DNA of 64,000 nt. It comes from Aurelia coerulea (taxonomy: Eukaryota; Cnidaria; Scyphozoa; Semaeostomeae; Ulmaridae). A program made the translations under genes and the position numbers. This document shows positions 11,502 to 22,010 of this stretch, piece by piece. The first letter of the stretch is position 1, and every line of letters begins with the position of its first letter. A model generated the notes under the pieces. That model had not been told where the DNA came from. It saw only the letters and a program-made list of their open reading frames with translations, and did not search any database. The DNA is taken from NCBI GenBank assembly GCA_039566865.1, contig CM076958.1, positions 4,254,501 to 4,318,500 of the forward strand, written 5' to 3'.

Positions 11502-11780
11502 TTACAAATCTCCTGTTCTTGCTGCTTGTTGGGATTCTTGATAACTGGGTGGTGCATCATAACTGTTGATGTCATCGTTCCCTGGCCATGGCAGCTCAGC
11601 TGAGGGTAGTGGTGGTGGTCGTTGTTGTGTCATCATTCCACCTATTGTAGCTATTGTAACTATTGTAGCATTTTGTGGTTGGCTCTCCTGACGACGCTTT
11701 TTGATACATTTGTGAAGCCTACATACGATATGGTAAATAACAACAGGCACTATTATCATTGCACTATTAACACCAATCAC
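11502..11780 (-). CDS. Possible last exon of a small membrane protein with PPxY tail
   Basis: The minus-strand frame runs from just after an in-frame TGA to a stop. It encodes a hydrophobic IIVPVVIYHIVC segment, a basic stop-transfer cluster (KCIKKRRQ), a Pro-rich stretch (QRPPPLPS) and a PPSY motif near the C-terminus. A tattaacac/ttaatag acceptor-like sequence upstream would join a preceding exon carrying the rest of the membrane segment. TM plus basic cluster plus PPxY is typical of type I adaptors that bind WW-domain ubiquitin ligases such as NEDD4 (general knowledge). No upstream exon was found, and a chance ORF cannot be excluded. Confidence 0.3.
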   Translation of the reverse strand: MIGVNSAMIIVPVVIYHIVCRLHKCIKKRRQESQPQNATIVTIATIGGMMTQQRPPPLPSAELPWPGNDDINSYDAPPSYQESQQAARTGDL

Positions 11781-11829
11781 GTATCAACAACAGCCTCACC
11801 TCCAACAAGAATTGCCTCTTAACAGGGCT

Positions 11830-12649
11830 GCTGTGTCCCTTTCAACAATTCTTCGCTATTATGGAACTTTTATATGACAAAAGTTCTGAGACATTTTGCC
11901 ACTTTTTAAACGTTACATTCCTGCTTAATTTTTGTCGGAAAAATGTCTCTTTGTCGGAAAATTCTGACCCTTGGCCCCCCCCTAAAATCATGCTCCCACG
12001 ACGCCACTGAGTCAATGCCATTAGTAATACCGTCTCCTCCATCTTGGACTAATCGAAGATCAATTTCTCTCTCTCTTGTTGTATGTGGATAATGTTTTCA
12101 AATTTATCTTCGTCTATCTTTAACCACTTGCAGTCTTTGTTCAAATATTTATCCAACAAATTTGATGCCAGCAGAAACGACGATTAGTCTTTACTGCATT
12201 GTTGCTAGCATCCCGTGCATTCGTGCATTCGCTGCAATATTCTTCCGCATTCTTCCATGATCGCGTATGCGGGGCAACAAGAATAATACGGTAAGCAACA
12301 ATCTAATACAACCTAAGAAATCTTGAATTTATGGATTAGAAAACGGAGATTTTTTCGTCAATAGTTAAAGGCACACTGTCATGGATGTGATTGGCCAAAT
12401 CTTCAGATAAAATCAATAACAAAAGATCTTATGGGTTTGTATGGGTTTGTATTCATCAATCCTTTGTGCGCTGGAGTCATGGATTCATTCCCAAATAAAA
12501 AGATTCATATCTTTATCATCGAATTTATTTCTGTGGTAACTGAAATAACTGAAGCTTGCCTAATTCCTTTCTTTTGGGTTGTCTTATTTACCCAATCAGC
12601 GCCATGATAGTTTGCCTTTAACAACAATTGGTCCAAAACAAAAAAGCAT
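11830..12649. other. Intergenic, nothing recognised
   Basis: AT-rich sequence with simple short direct repeats (for example tatgggtttg twice near 12430). No gene or terminal repeats. Confidence 0.45.
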
Positions 12650-12658
12650 GATCAAGGG

Positions 12659-13047
12659 TAGCCTGCGTACAGACTATACCCAAGGAAAAGGTATAGTCTG
12701 CGCAACACCGCTCACTTTTGTGTAGTGCGTGCTTCAGCATTTATTTCGCAATACTGATAACAAACAAAACGTATTGTTGTAGCAGCCAACAAAATCACTT
12801 TCCCGGGAAACGAGGAAGCAATCAGATTTGAGAACGGTCATCATGTGATTAAATCTCAGGTTTCACTTTGTTCTCCAGGCAAACTTCATGAGCAACACAA
12901 TACTCTGGAATTTTAACTATCCTACTGCAGACAATGACCAGACGCTAAGAAGAAAGGGCCATTCAAACTGCCATTGAAATGAAATGCTGACGCATACAAT
13001 ACACGATATTGAGCGGCGTTGCGCAGACATTGTCTGCACGCAGGCTA
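12659..13047. mobile_element. MITE with TAGCCTGCGTGC termini, uninterrupted copy
   Basis: A 389-bp copy of the element at 374-1803 without the inner insertion. TIRs are TAGCCTGCGTACAGAC and the inverse of TAGCCTGCGTGCAGAC. Flanking 9-mers are gatcaaggg (12650-12658) and gatcaaagg (13048-13056), one mismatch. It provides the empty-site comparison for the nested insertion at 619-1629. Confidence 0.87.
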
Positions 13048-13548
13048 GATCAAAGGCAAACTGAGGCTACATGATTACTTTAGGTCAACTTTCATCACGA
13101 CAACAAAATCGCGATGCTGGTTAGCCCTATAACAAAACAATTACATTTTCTTTGTCTTCTCTTCTTGACTGCTAATTTAAATGATAATTTTTGTTAAATC
13201 TCTTACTTCTGTTGAAGGTCATCTTAGTTAGGAGTTAAAAGAGTTTCAAAATGAAAACAGCAAATAGCTTGGACAATTGCAAGTTTCATCTATTCGTCAT
13301 CCGGCACACATACATCTATGGGGCGTCAACAAGAATGACAAATTTGGACACAATAGCTTCTCTTATGTTTCATTCACACGCCAGTACAAAGCGTCTAGCG
13401 ACTGTAAAGAACCCTTCTTCGTCTTTCTTTGTATACCTGTCCTAATTTAACAATGTCCTTTCTGCATATACAATGAATGAGTAAGCAATATAAATCTGAA
13501 GACAAATTGTGCAGCTTACTTTTTTTACATTCGCCACTAGACTAATTG

Positions 13549-13749
13549 GCCTTGTCGTAAAAATGCCTTTGCTTGCAATCGCTAACCATTTTGGATTGGC
13601 GTGTCGTTCAAAAGCAACTAATAATATCATTACAAATCTGACATTGTTTTAGAGCAACAGCCTTGCCGTAGAAATGCCTTTGCTTGCAATCGCTTACCAT
13701 TTTGGATTGGCGTGTCGTTCAAAAGCAACTAATAACATCATCACAAAAT
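13549..13749. repeat. Two tandem copies of a fold-back MITE end (about 115-bp period)
   Basis: The block starting ccttgtcgtaaaaatgcctt (13549) and running to aactaataatatcattac recurs at 13664 onward with few changes. The sequence resembles the right end of the AAYAAGGGCAGATT fold-back family (tttgcttgcaatcgct, then an aaatctg end). It ends beside the splice donor of the cystine-knot exon at 13785. Confidence 0.6.
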
Positions 13750-13784
13750 CTGTCATTTTTTAGAACAACAGCGCATGTGTTTAC

Positions 13785-13952
13785 CCAGACGTCTTTTGTC
13801 TCACAGCCTGGTTGAGCAACGGTAACTTTGTAACTATGCAGTTGGCAACGGACACGCGCTAGTGCATCTTTGTAAGGGCTTGCTACAGCCATATAAGGTA
13901 TGCATAAGAACAATATGGTCGCAAGTCCAATGCAAGTTTCTTTCCCCATCAT
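13785..13952 (-). CDS. First coding exon of a glycoprotein-hormone/bursicon-like cystine-knot protein
   Basis: On the minus strand the preferred ATG (13952) opens a signal peptide with core TCIGLATILFLCIPYMAVAS. Mature sequence PYKDALARVRCQLHSYKV follows, then a PGC turn and a beta-strand toward the next Cys. The Cys-x-x-His-x(5)-Val...PGC order matches the start of GPA2, GPB5 and bursicon subunits, dimeric hormones acting on LGR receptors. A donor, TGG|GTAAAC, at 13784/13783 ends the exon in phase 0. If translation ran on, the next Cys (Asn-Thr-Cys) would be included before non-homologous sequence, so the exact end is uncertain. A longer 5' frame to 14045 is possible but lacks a leader at its start. 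Downstream exons were not found; duplicated MITE ends follow immediately. It could also be a decayed gene. Confidence 0.5.
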
Positions 13953-14147
13953 GCCTCCAATTTTTCCAATTTTCCTTCCTTTAATAACTCGTTCTCTTTT
14001 GTCCCTCTTTATCAACTTGGTCTTTTGTGTGAAATGCAAAGGCACTCAAGAAGCAAATCTGAAAGCAAAATGGAAAGATTATCATAAATTATCATAAATA
14101 ACTATAAATTACCATGAAGAGAGAATGATCCTTAAAAATCAATTGCT

Positions 14148-14540
14148 CTGAACATCCTCTAGCAGGCGAAATGATACCCTGGGTGCCAGAGTCATTTTTC
14201 CCAGAGGTATTTCATCTATCTGTGCTCGTTTGAGAGTCAAGCAACTGCTGTAAGGTGGAGGGAGTTCTTCTTTCTGAGATGCCTGCGTTGTTCTTGTTCT
14301 TTTCTTAAATTTTATGTATATTTTTCCATTGATGTAAGTGGCTGCTGTAGTTGAAACTCGATGACATCATGTCCTTTCCAGCTATGGCAGCCACAGAATA
14401 TTTATATTTCGTTGTAGTTCGTCGTTTTTATTTGTGATAAAAAAAGAGTCATTATTTAATAAGGCTCTGGCAACCAGAGTAGCGAAATTAAAAAGACCAA
14501 ATTGATGCCTGTTTCCCTTGAGTAGTTAGGCCCTCTATAT
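14148..14540 (+). repeat. Retroelement 3' tail, copy 1 (with hairpin motif CTGAACAT...GCGAAATG)
   Basis: Shares with 15688-15790 a tgctctga hairpin motif at its start and an end block gaccaaattgatg followed by gagtagttaggccc. Spacing differs by internal changes. It probably represents the 3' untranslated end of a Penelope-like or other retroelement; no coding part was identified. Confidence 0.45.
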
Positions 14541-14563
14541 ATTATATTGAGTCTGGACGCAGC

Positions 14564-15012
14564 ATGGGCGATTCTGACACGTAAAGGATGTGTCTCAATT
14601 TCTATAATCATATTTCAAATGAAGTTGAATGCTTACCTTACTGAATTGATTTGAATGCTTACCTTGTGTATCTTTTCTGCATTAAATTCCAAACGAGCTC
14701 ACTGCAGCTTCCATCCTGTCGCCATTTTAACTCCCAAGCATGGATGGATGGCCTAAAGATGTATCTTTGTCAAAGATACATTTTTAGGCCATCCATCCAT
14801 GCTTGAGAGTTAAATTGGCGACAGGATGGAAGCTGCAGTCAGCTCGGTTGGAATTTAATGCAGAAAAGATACACAAGGTAAGCATTCAAATCAATTCAAT
14901 ATATGGAAATAGCAAGACAGACACATTCTCCACATCAAGGTAAGCATTCAACTTCATTTGAAATATAATTATAGAAATTGAGACACATTCTTTACGTGTC
15001 AGAATCGTCCAT
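14564..15012. mobile_element. Fold-back MITE with ATGGRCGATTCTGACACG ends
   Basis: A near-palindrome of about 450 bp centred near 14774. The terminal block atgggcgattctgacacgta and its inverse bound it. Internal blocks such as aagcatggatggatggccta and tttctgcattaaattcc recur inverted. Flanking 9-mers ggacgcagc and ggacgcaga differ at one base. Confidence 0.75.
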
Positions 15013-15687
15013 GGACGCAGATGCCAAATGGCTCGTTATAAAGACCCAGAAAGCGTTTCAAACGACTACAACACAAGGACAATGAAACAACAAAGAAACA
15101 AAACAATGAAGACTGCAACTCACTGACATCTGACCCGACAACAAAGGGACAATACGAAATTGCAAAGGATAACAAATGAAACGAACGCAAAGCAAAGCTC
15201 GTAATCTAACGTCAAATAGCAAAGGGTATGACAACAACATCAACAACGAGACAGTTTCAACATCCTACATGACAGAGATAACAGGGCAAACACCACATTG
15301 CGAACGACGCCAAATGAATCGAACCAGAACGAAACGAAACGAAACAAATGAACAGGGACAAAGACATTCCCGATGTGGTTAAAGATTCAGAGAAATAGCC
15401 ACTGGTAACTGGCAAAGAACCATTGAAAAACTAGAAAAATGAAGCTCGTATGAAACACGATTCGATGTCGAAGAAAACAAGACAAGACAACATAACCAAC
15501 AAACCTAGCAACGACAACGACTTGATTGCCAACGACAAGAGTAAAATGAACAACAACAACAGCAACAACAACGATAAGAACTTTGTTTTACCTTATCAGG
15601 GAGAAAATAAAACGTTTAAACTGAATGATCTCATATGGACATAGATTTTAAAATAAAAAGAGGAGGATCCTTCAAAATTAAGCAGTT

Positions 15688-15790
15688 GCTCTGAAGATGC
15701 CCCAGTGGGCAAAACGATTCAGCATTGAAAGAAAAATAAATAGCGCCAAAGACCAAATTGATGATTGTTTTCTTTGAGTAGTTAGGCCCC
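15688..15790 (+). repeat. Retroelement 3' tail, copy 2 (hairpin motif CTGAAGATGCCC...GGGCAAAACG)
   Basis: Copy of the 14148-14540 tail. It follows an AAC/AAR-rich stretch (15040-15620) that yields Asn/Lys-rich ORFs without recognisable domains. The hairpin stem GCCC/GGGC differs in sequence from the related motif at 58153-58176 but keeps its geometry. Confidence 0.5.
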
Positions 15791-16581
15791 CTTCAATCGC
15801 ACGCTGTATAGGCCTACAATATAACAGTACTCTGTATAAAACAAATTGTACAGTTAATGTTATTATGAAAAATAAAGTAACGAAGCAACAAAGGCAATGT
15901 AACTATGATAACGAATTGTCACAATTAGAGAAAGCTGGGACTGATCTCAACTTGGTATATTTTCGCATCAAAGCGACCCTTTCTTGGTATGCAGTAAACT
16001 TTTAGACTTATTGCCTGGAGTCTCTCGTTCCCTGTGCTCTTTGACTTGATGATGGCGCTTCGGTGGAGCGACAACAACAACAACAACAATTCAACTCAAT
16101 AAGATGCGCGTAACTAGAGGGTCCTTATGTAGTGAGGTTAGTAAGCTTTTAACAAATATAGGATATGAGATTTATCTCCGCCCCATGTCTTTTTGCTCAC
16201 CTGGGGCCATCTGGTATGTGTACTCAAAAGGTAGCCGGAATATCCCCCGTCTAGCTCAGACATCCGGCCCATCGGTCCATTTTAAAGCGGCCTGTGGACC
16301 AATGCAATGGGTAGTCAAAGTCAACAACATAACGGAATTCACAGAATCTAATGATTTAAGTTCAATCCTGAAGATGTATAATCCTACACAAATAAGAAGA
16401 ATGTGAAGTGGAAATCGAAAAGAAATAAACGGTCGCTGCCAATAAACACACCATGCACTCTGTTTACAGCACACCATCATAAACAAGAATGCAGAAAACA
16501 ACAAGAAAGACAGTGGACAAAGATCAAAGACTACACACCATGAGAATAGTGCACAGCATTCATCACAGGGATACCAGAATA
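15791..16581. other. Intergenic with a CAA-rich microsatellite near 16070
   Basis: Contains a short (CAA)n tract (16071-16089) and an ORF at 16104-16406 with no recognised motif. The (CAA)n may be the tail of an old retroelement. Confidence 0.35.
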
Positions 16582-16998
16582 CAGGTTTTTTTATAAAAAA
16601 CTTGGATCAGCACTTAGTACTAAAAGTTTCTTAATTTCGCATGAAAATTTCGTTGTTTTAGAGTAAAAGTTTCTTAATTGGTTTCTTATTTTTTTGGGCC
16701 TAAAATTGCGGTATTGTTCGAAGTTGAGCCTTCTTCTCGAGAAAGGGCTTCCATTTGCATTGACATTGTCATCAAGAAGAAGCCATGCACATCAAGGCAA
16801 AAATTTACCAATTTTGCAGAGTTAAAGTCAAGAAAAGACGAATGTACCTTTGTTAGAGAGACATAGAATAAGAGAGACATACAGAAATAAAGTTTTAGAG
16901 TTTCTTAACCGTTCTTGAACGTAGTACTGGAGTTTCTTAAATTTTTGGTCATCGTAGTACTAGTTTCTTATAAACCAGTTTCTTATAAAAAAAACGTG
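16582..16998. mobile_element. TA-flanked MITE (CACGTTTTTTTATAAGAAAC), copy 1
   Basis: A 417-bp element of the Tc1/mariner-type family also found at 20810, 29293 and about 29992. Ends CAGGTTTTTTTATAA and its inverse ending AAAACGTG. The left TA is intact and the right one has decayed to TG. Several AAGTTTCTTA motifs lie near both ends. Confidence 0.75.
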
Positions 16999-16999
16999 T

Positions 17000-18129
17000 G
17001 GCTGTTTTGGTGTTTTCTCTTTGAAAGATAGCGGACACTTTTATAAGCGGACACCTTGGTTATATTTTATCCATCCCGATTGCTCAAGAGAGAGCTTACT
17101 TAGACAGACCTTGCATATGACATAGTCTTATGACTATGCATACAAACAGAAACAGGCAAAGGTTAAATCACTCCAAAAATCTTGTTCTTTCGTAAAAAAA
17201 AACCTAAAAGATTTTCAGAATCCGAAGAATCTCGAAAAATCTTTGAAATTTTAACGAAATCTTAGAAATGCCACAAAAATTCCAAAGAAATCTTCGGAAA
17301 AAAGCCATGAAATCTCCCCCAACAATAATGAAAATACAGAAGAACATATATTGAAATTCTTTGAAAATATAAAAAATTGTTTAAATCCTCCAAAATCTGT
17401 TAAATCTTGAAAATCTCACAAAATCTCGAAAATCTTTGAAAATCTTGAAAATCTTAAAAATCTCAGGAATCTGAAAATCTGAAAAGGTCTTAGAAATCTG
17501 AAAAAATCTTAAAAATCAGTTGTCAGTCTAAAACTGATTGATTTTTAACATTGTACCGGGTACTGGGTGAATAAATAAAATTTAGTTTGCTAAAACGGGT
17601 TATATCGATCTTGATTTACAAGTGATTCTATACAAAATTTTTTACCTCAGAATCGTTCAAAACAGGACTAAACTTCAGGAACATTACACTAATTGGGGCT
17701 TATTGCGTAGGCAATCAGTTGCGTAGGTACAGAGCCAGGCCTACTATTCTCTTCTAGAGAATTTCTTCTAGCTATGTTACAGATAATCTTCAGTATAGTA
17801 AGGCCCCGCATTTAAGAAACCACTTTTTCACACCTCAGCCTAAAAGGTTTCTTATAGCTATGATACTTTTCATTTTTTAGGCTGAAAGTTTCTTAAGTTT
17901 CTAATTTCTTTTCTGGAAAGTTCTGGAAAAATAGGTTACAACAGAAAAGGGTTATAGATTGATTAGCCATATGATGTTATCAATGATTGTCAAGAACATC
18001 AATCAAAATTTAGGTAAAAATCTGTTAAATCTTAGACATCTTTGTAGCAATTTCTTATGAGCCCTGCATGAAGTGGAATACTCCCCAGACCATCACACCT
18101 GAAGTGCTGATCAAAATACAAGAACCTTC
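17000..18129. other. Intergenic; low-complexity (GAAAATCT)-like tract and a partial TTTCTTA repeat
   Basis: 17170-17510 consists of diverged aaatctngaaaatctt repeats. 17815-17910 has gtttcttata/taagaaac motifs like a degenerate half of the TA-flanked MITE family. No gene. Confidence 0.5.
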
Positions 18130-18137
18130 ATTTTGGG

Positions 18138-18792
18138 CAGTGGCGTAACGCACGGTGGTTGGGGTTAGAGCAACTCCTAAGGGTCCCCGAGCTTTAGGGC
18201 CCCGATCTTCTGTAAAGTACTACTAATGTAACTTTGGAGAAACTGCTTGTTGACTTCTAATGAATTGAACGCCGTTGTAAATTGAATCGAACGCAAGTTT
18301 AATATATAAAGAAATGCTAACATGCTTTGTTATCTTCAAGGGGACTTGAACGTTTTAGAAGATGACTTGACAAAAAATCCATGTCTATGGATCCATGTCT
18401 GTAGGTAACCAGTTGAGCTCAGTTTTCCAATATTTCGTTGGGAAGCATATCGTCGATCACAATTCTTGTCTTTCTCCATTCGATGACGAATATTCTACGA
18501 AAAGACCAACAATCTAAAGATCGTGGTTCAAAAAAATCTCCCGAGAGGGCACCCTAGGCCCCAAATTTGGCTCGCTTCGCTCGCATTCAATTTCAGCGAC
18601 CATCTCCAACGTGCCTTCAGATATAAAACTTCCATAAACAGGTGATGATGTGCTGGGCTCGCCTGAATTTCCCTCTAGCAACGCCGTTTTAGTTTTGAAA
18701 ATTTGGCAAACTTTTGTGGATTTATGTGCTGCCTCAGGGCCCCCTGTATAGCTAAGTTACTAAGGGCCCCGAGCTGCTCCATTACGCCACTG
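18138..18792. mobile_element. hAT-type non-autonomous transposon, 8-bp TSD
   Basis: A 655-bp element with TIRs CAGTGGCGTAACG and the inverse of CAGTGGCGTAATG. The perfect 8-bp duplication attttggg lies at 18130-18137 and 18793-18800. The interior has gggccccgag-type segments at both ends and no transposase. Confidence 0.88.
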
Positions 18793-19439
18793 ATTTTGGG
18801 GCTAATTATTTTTCAGTAGCGCCTATTTCGGGCCTATTTTGAAGGATCCTGAGACTGAACAATTTCATCAAAATGCTCATATCTGGTACAAGATACAACC
18901 GATTTGAACCAACTAAATTCTGTTACCTAAATTGACATGTCACCCACACAATGGTAACCAGTTTTAAGAATCTGATAAATAGGTAGCAAACTACAGGCTT
19001 TCAAACATTTCAGCTTTTGTTCACCTGCAAATAGGCAAGACGCGAAATCTAGTCCGGTAAGATCTATTACCTAATTTATACTTGACAATAGTAAAACAAT
19101 TCGGAACGACAACCAATCCACATTCCCCTCCCCTTACTATCTCAAAATACCGATGCTAAGCCTCTGAACAACACTAATTCTGGTATCCCTGTGTCTAATA
19201 CTTGATCTTGCGGGATTACTGCGCTATTTCAATCCGCCCCTTACTCTAACAGCACGAAATTTGAAGTCATAGAATTACATATGCAGGGAGGTTCTACTCC
19301 TCCTACTAAATCATTTAATTCTGTCAGAAAAGCTCAGCTAAGAAGCCTAAACATTTCTTGTTATCTGTTCAATAATTTCTAAATGTAATGTAAAGAAAGT
19401 TAATAAAAAAGGAAGTGCGTCGCGAGTCTCTAAGGTGAC

Positions 19440-19889
19440 CCAGTGATGAAGCGTAGAAAAAACGTAAAGAATTCGACATTCAACGACAAAATCTTCTCAC
19501 TGGAGTTTCGGAATTGTTACGTCCATTTGTCCAAATCAACACCCTTCCAAACAAGGCTCTGGTACAATGCTTATTGTATGGTAATAAAGAATTTTCTAAT
19601 GACGTAAATAAAACTATACTCGAACTTAAACAGGTCGGCTTGTATAATTCCAAACTTTCGTTTTACGCCACACAGCCACCATGTCCTTTTCTCCGTTTTG
19701 TTTATAAGTGTAGCATTTTGTAGTAGTTTAATTAATCTTTATCAATTTGAATGTCTTTATGTTAATGACCACAGGGGTAGTCAGTGTCTCTTGCTACCTG
19801 TGGTATCATCTCTGTAGTGTCGTACAGTTGTATAGTAGTTAGAAAGTATAGTAGAATGTAATCGAATGTAACATATATTGTAATATTTT
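19440..19889 (+). pseudogene. Non-LTR retrotransposon C-terminal remnant and 3' UTR
   Basis: The short frame around 19500-19630 resembles the terminal segment of cnidarian LINE ORF2 (LLYGNKEFSNDVNKTILELK, a conserved FSxDVNKxIL-like tail). The following 3' region (tttatgttaatg, cacaggggtagtc, gaaagtatagtagaatgta) recurs at 46520-46710, so both are 3' ends of one family. Upstream sequence is decayed. The hAT MITE at 19890 inserted at its end. Confidence 0.5.
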
Positions 19890-20045
19890 CAGGGCCGTAG
19901 GAAGCAGCTTCGGATTGGGGGGGGGCAATTGTTCTCAAAACAATAGAGAACAATACATCTAGTTAATGCGTGTGACGTAGCACCATTGTTTTAAGAAATT
20001 ATTGGGGGGCTTGAGCCCCCCTGCCCCCCGCTTCCTACGGGCCTG
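19890..20045. mobile_element. Small hAT-like MITE (CAGGGCCGTAGGAAGC ends)
   Basis: A 156-bp element with inverted ends CAGGGCCGTAGGAAGC and GCTTCCTACGGGCCTG. It contains a G-rich run and a ggggggcttgagcccccc palindrome. Flanking 8-mers aatatttt and aataattc match at six of eight positions, so the TSD is only tentative. Confidence 0.65.
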
Positions 20046-20736
20046 AATAATTCATATGAATATAAAAAAACCTAAAGAATCTTTGAACATTTACAAGAGG
20101 ACACATTTCAAGTAGCTTAGCAATTCTCCACCAGTTTCAAATGTAACTAACAGCAGTCATTCAGCGTAAAGACGACAGCATGGCAGGGCCTCTTTTAAAG
20201 GGACCAGGACTCGATGGGGGGGGGGGGGCAATCAATTGTTTCCTTCATCAAACGGGACAATAGGTTTATTGGTTGAAAAGGTAAAACAATACATCTAAAA
20301 AGGGCCTAGGGGGCACAAAAAGTTTGAATTGAGGCAAAACTCCATGAATTTGCGATTTATTCCCTTGTTTTGAAATGCTTTATCTCGAAATAACGTCGCT
20401 AAAGACTTTCTCACGATGACAAAATCCCCTCTGCCTGGTCAGCAAATTTCACAGCTTCGCTAGTTTCGTTACGTAGTCATCGCAACGTTGATATAACACC
20501 AGTTCTAAGCTGTTCGCTACCCTGGGTTGGGTTTCAATGTGAATGGCATCCAGGGTAGCTGTTCTTAAATCACATTCCAACAGAATGACAAAAAGACTGG
20601 ACACATTTTCAAAGGTTAGAAGGCGAAAAATTCAAACATCACTGCATTATCAGCATATTTAGAGACCCATTTATTGACGTAATGTAGACATCCTGCAACG
20701 TCTTTGGTTTTAGTAAGAACAATTTCAACTGTTCAG
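20046..20736. other. Intergenic, nothing recognised
   Basis: AT-rich with one G homopolymer near 20217. No ORF or terminal repeat recognised. Confidence 0.4.
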
Positions 20737-20809
20737 ATTTAAACCTAGCCTGCGTGCAGCCTCAACACTCCTCCTCGAAAGTGAGAGTCTGTGGAACAAA
20801 GTCCATTTA

Positions 20810-21227
20810 CAGGTTTTTTTATAAGAAACTTGGATCAGCACTTAGTACTAAAAGTTTCTTTATTTCGCATGAAAATTTAGATGTTTTAGTAGTAAAAGTT
20901 TCTTTGTTAGTTTCTTATTTTTTGGGGTCTAAAACTGCGTTATGGCTCGAAAAGTTGAGCCTTCTTATCGACAAAGGGCTTGCAATTTGCATTGAAATTG
21001 TCACCACGAATAAGCCATGCAAATTAAGGCAAAAAGTTACCAATTTTTTGCAGTCAAAACTTGATATTTACAAACGCAATGCCACGCGAACCGTAATTTA
21101 CCGACCCTTATTGTAGAAATAAAATTTTAGAGTTTCTTAATTGTTCTTGAACGTAGGACTAGAGTTTCTTAAATTTTGGTCATCGTAGTACCAGTTTCTT
21201 ATAAACCAGTTTCTTATAAAAAACGTG
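20810..21227. mobile_element. TA-flanked MITE (CACGTTTTTTTATAAGAAAC), copy 2, nested
   Basis: A 418-bp copy with TA at both borders (20808-20809 and 21228-21229), inserted in the element at 20746-22001. Body similar to 16582-16998. Confidence 0.82.
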
Positions 21228-21377
21228 TAGTCTTTCTATACTCATTACATAAGTCTCAGCATCGCTCATATTGAACGAATTCAAGGAATCACGTCGTAAG
21301 TCTATAGCCTTTCCATGACTCAGCAGAAATGAAATGCAGAAATGCTTTCGAAGAGGAGTGTTGAGGATGCACGCAGG

Positions 21378-21989
21378 AACAAGGACAGATTTTGTAAGAA
21401 AATAGCATGAATTGCTTTTATTGACACCTGAATTCAAAGCGATTAGCGATCACAGACAAAGGAAATTCTCTCAACCAGTAAATCAAAATAAACGAAGCTG
21501 CAAAAGTTTATCTAAAACCCAAGTAGCTAATTCACTCATTGTGCATTCCAAAAATTGTTTTTAAGAGCAAACATGAGCATAGTATGAAAGAAGAAAGATA
21601 TATCTACTCATCTACCTCGGGCATTTAATTTGTTTGGTTCAAAAGCCGATTGGGAAGCGATTCAATTCTCTTGCTTTTTTCGGTGTGATTAAAACACTTA
21701 CTGCTCGGCTTCTGAACCAAATAAATAAAATGCCCGTGGTAGATGTGTAGATATATCCTTCTTCTTTCGATATATGCTCATGGTGGCTCTTAAAAACAAT
21801 TTCTGGAATGCACAGCGAGTGCACTAGCTACTTGGATTTCACAGAATCTTTTGCGGCTTTGTTTGTTTTGAATTTATGGTTGAGAGAATTTCCTTTGTCT
21901 GCAGTTGCTAATCGCTTTGAATTCACATGTCAACAAAAGCATCGAACGTTATTGTTCTATGCTATTGTGTTACAAAATCTGTCCTTATT
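21378..21989. mobile_element. Fold-back MITE (AAYAAGGGCAGATT family), copy 2, nested in a TIR
   Basis: A 612-bp element, almost entirely two inverted arms, with ends AACAAGGACAGATTTTGTAA and the inverse of AATAAGGACAGATTTTGTAA. The perfect 9-bp duplication gcacgcagg (21369-21377 and 21990-21998) lies inside the terminal repeat of the host MITE. Confidence 0.88.
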
Positions 21990-22010
21990 GCACGCAGGCT
22001 AATTTAAATC

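Larger units (their letters stand above)
20746..22001. mobile_element. TAGCCTGCGTGC MITE carrying two further nested insertions
   Basis: Outer ends TAGCCTGCGTGC at 20746 and GGCTA at 22001, with flanking 9-mers atttaaacc and atttaaatc (one mismatch). Its long TIR (cctcaacactcctcctcgaa) recurs inverted near 21350. Only about 225 bp belong to the outer element. A TA-flanked MITE fills 20810-21227 and a fold-back MITE fills 21378-21989. Confidence 0.82.

Noticed and set aside
15176..15644. Asn/Lys/Arg-rich ORFs as a possible gag-like protein
   Set aside because: Composition follows AAC and ACGAAACG simple repeats; no zinc knuckle or other domain is visible.
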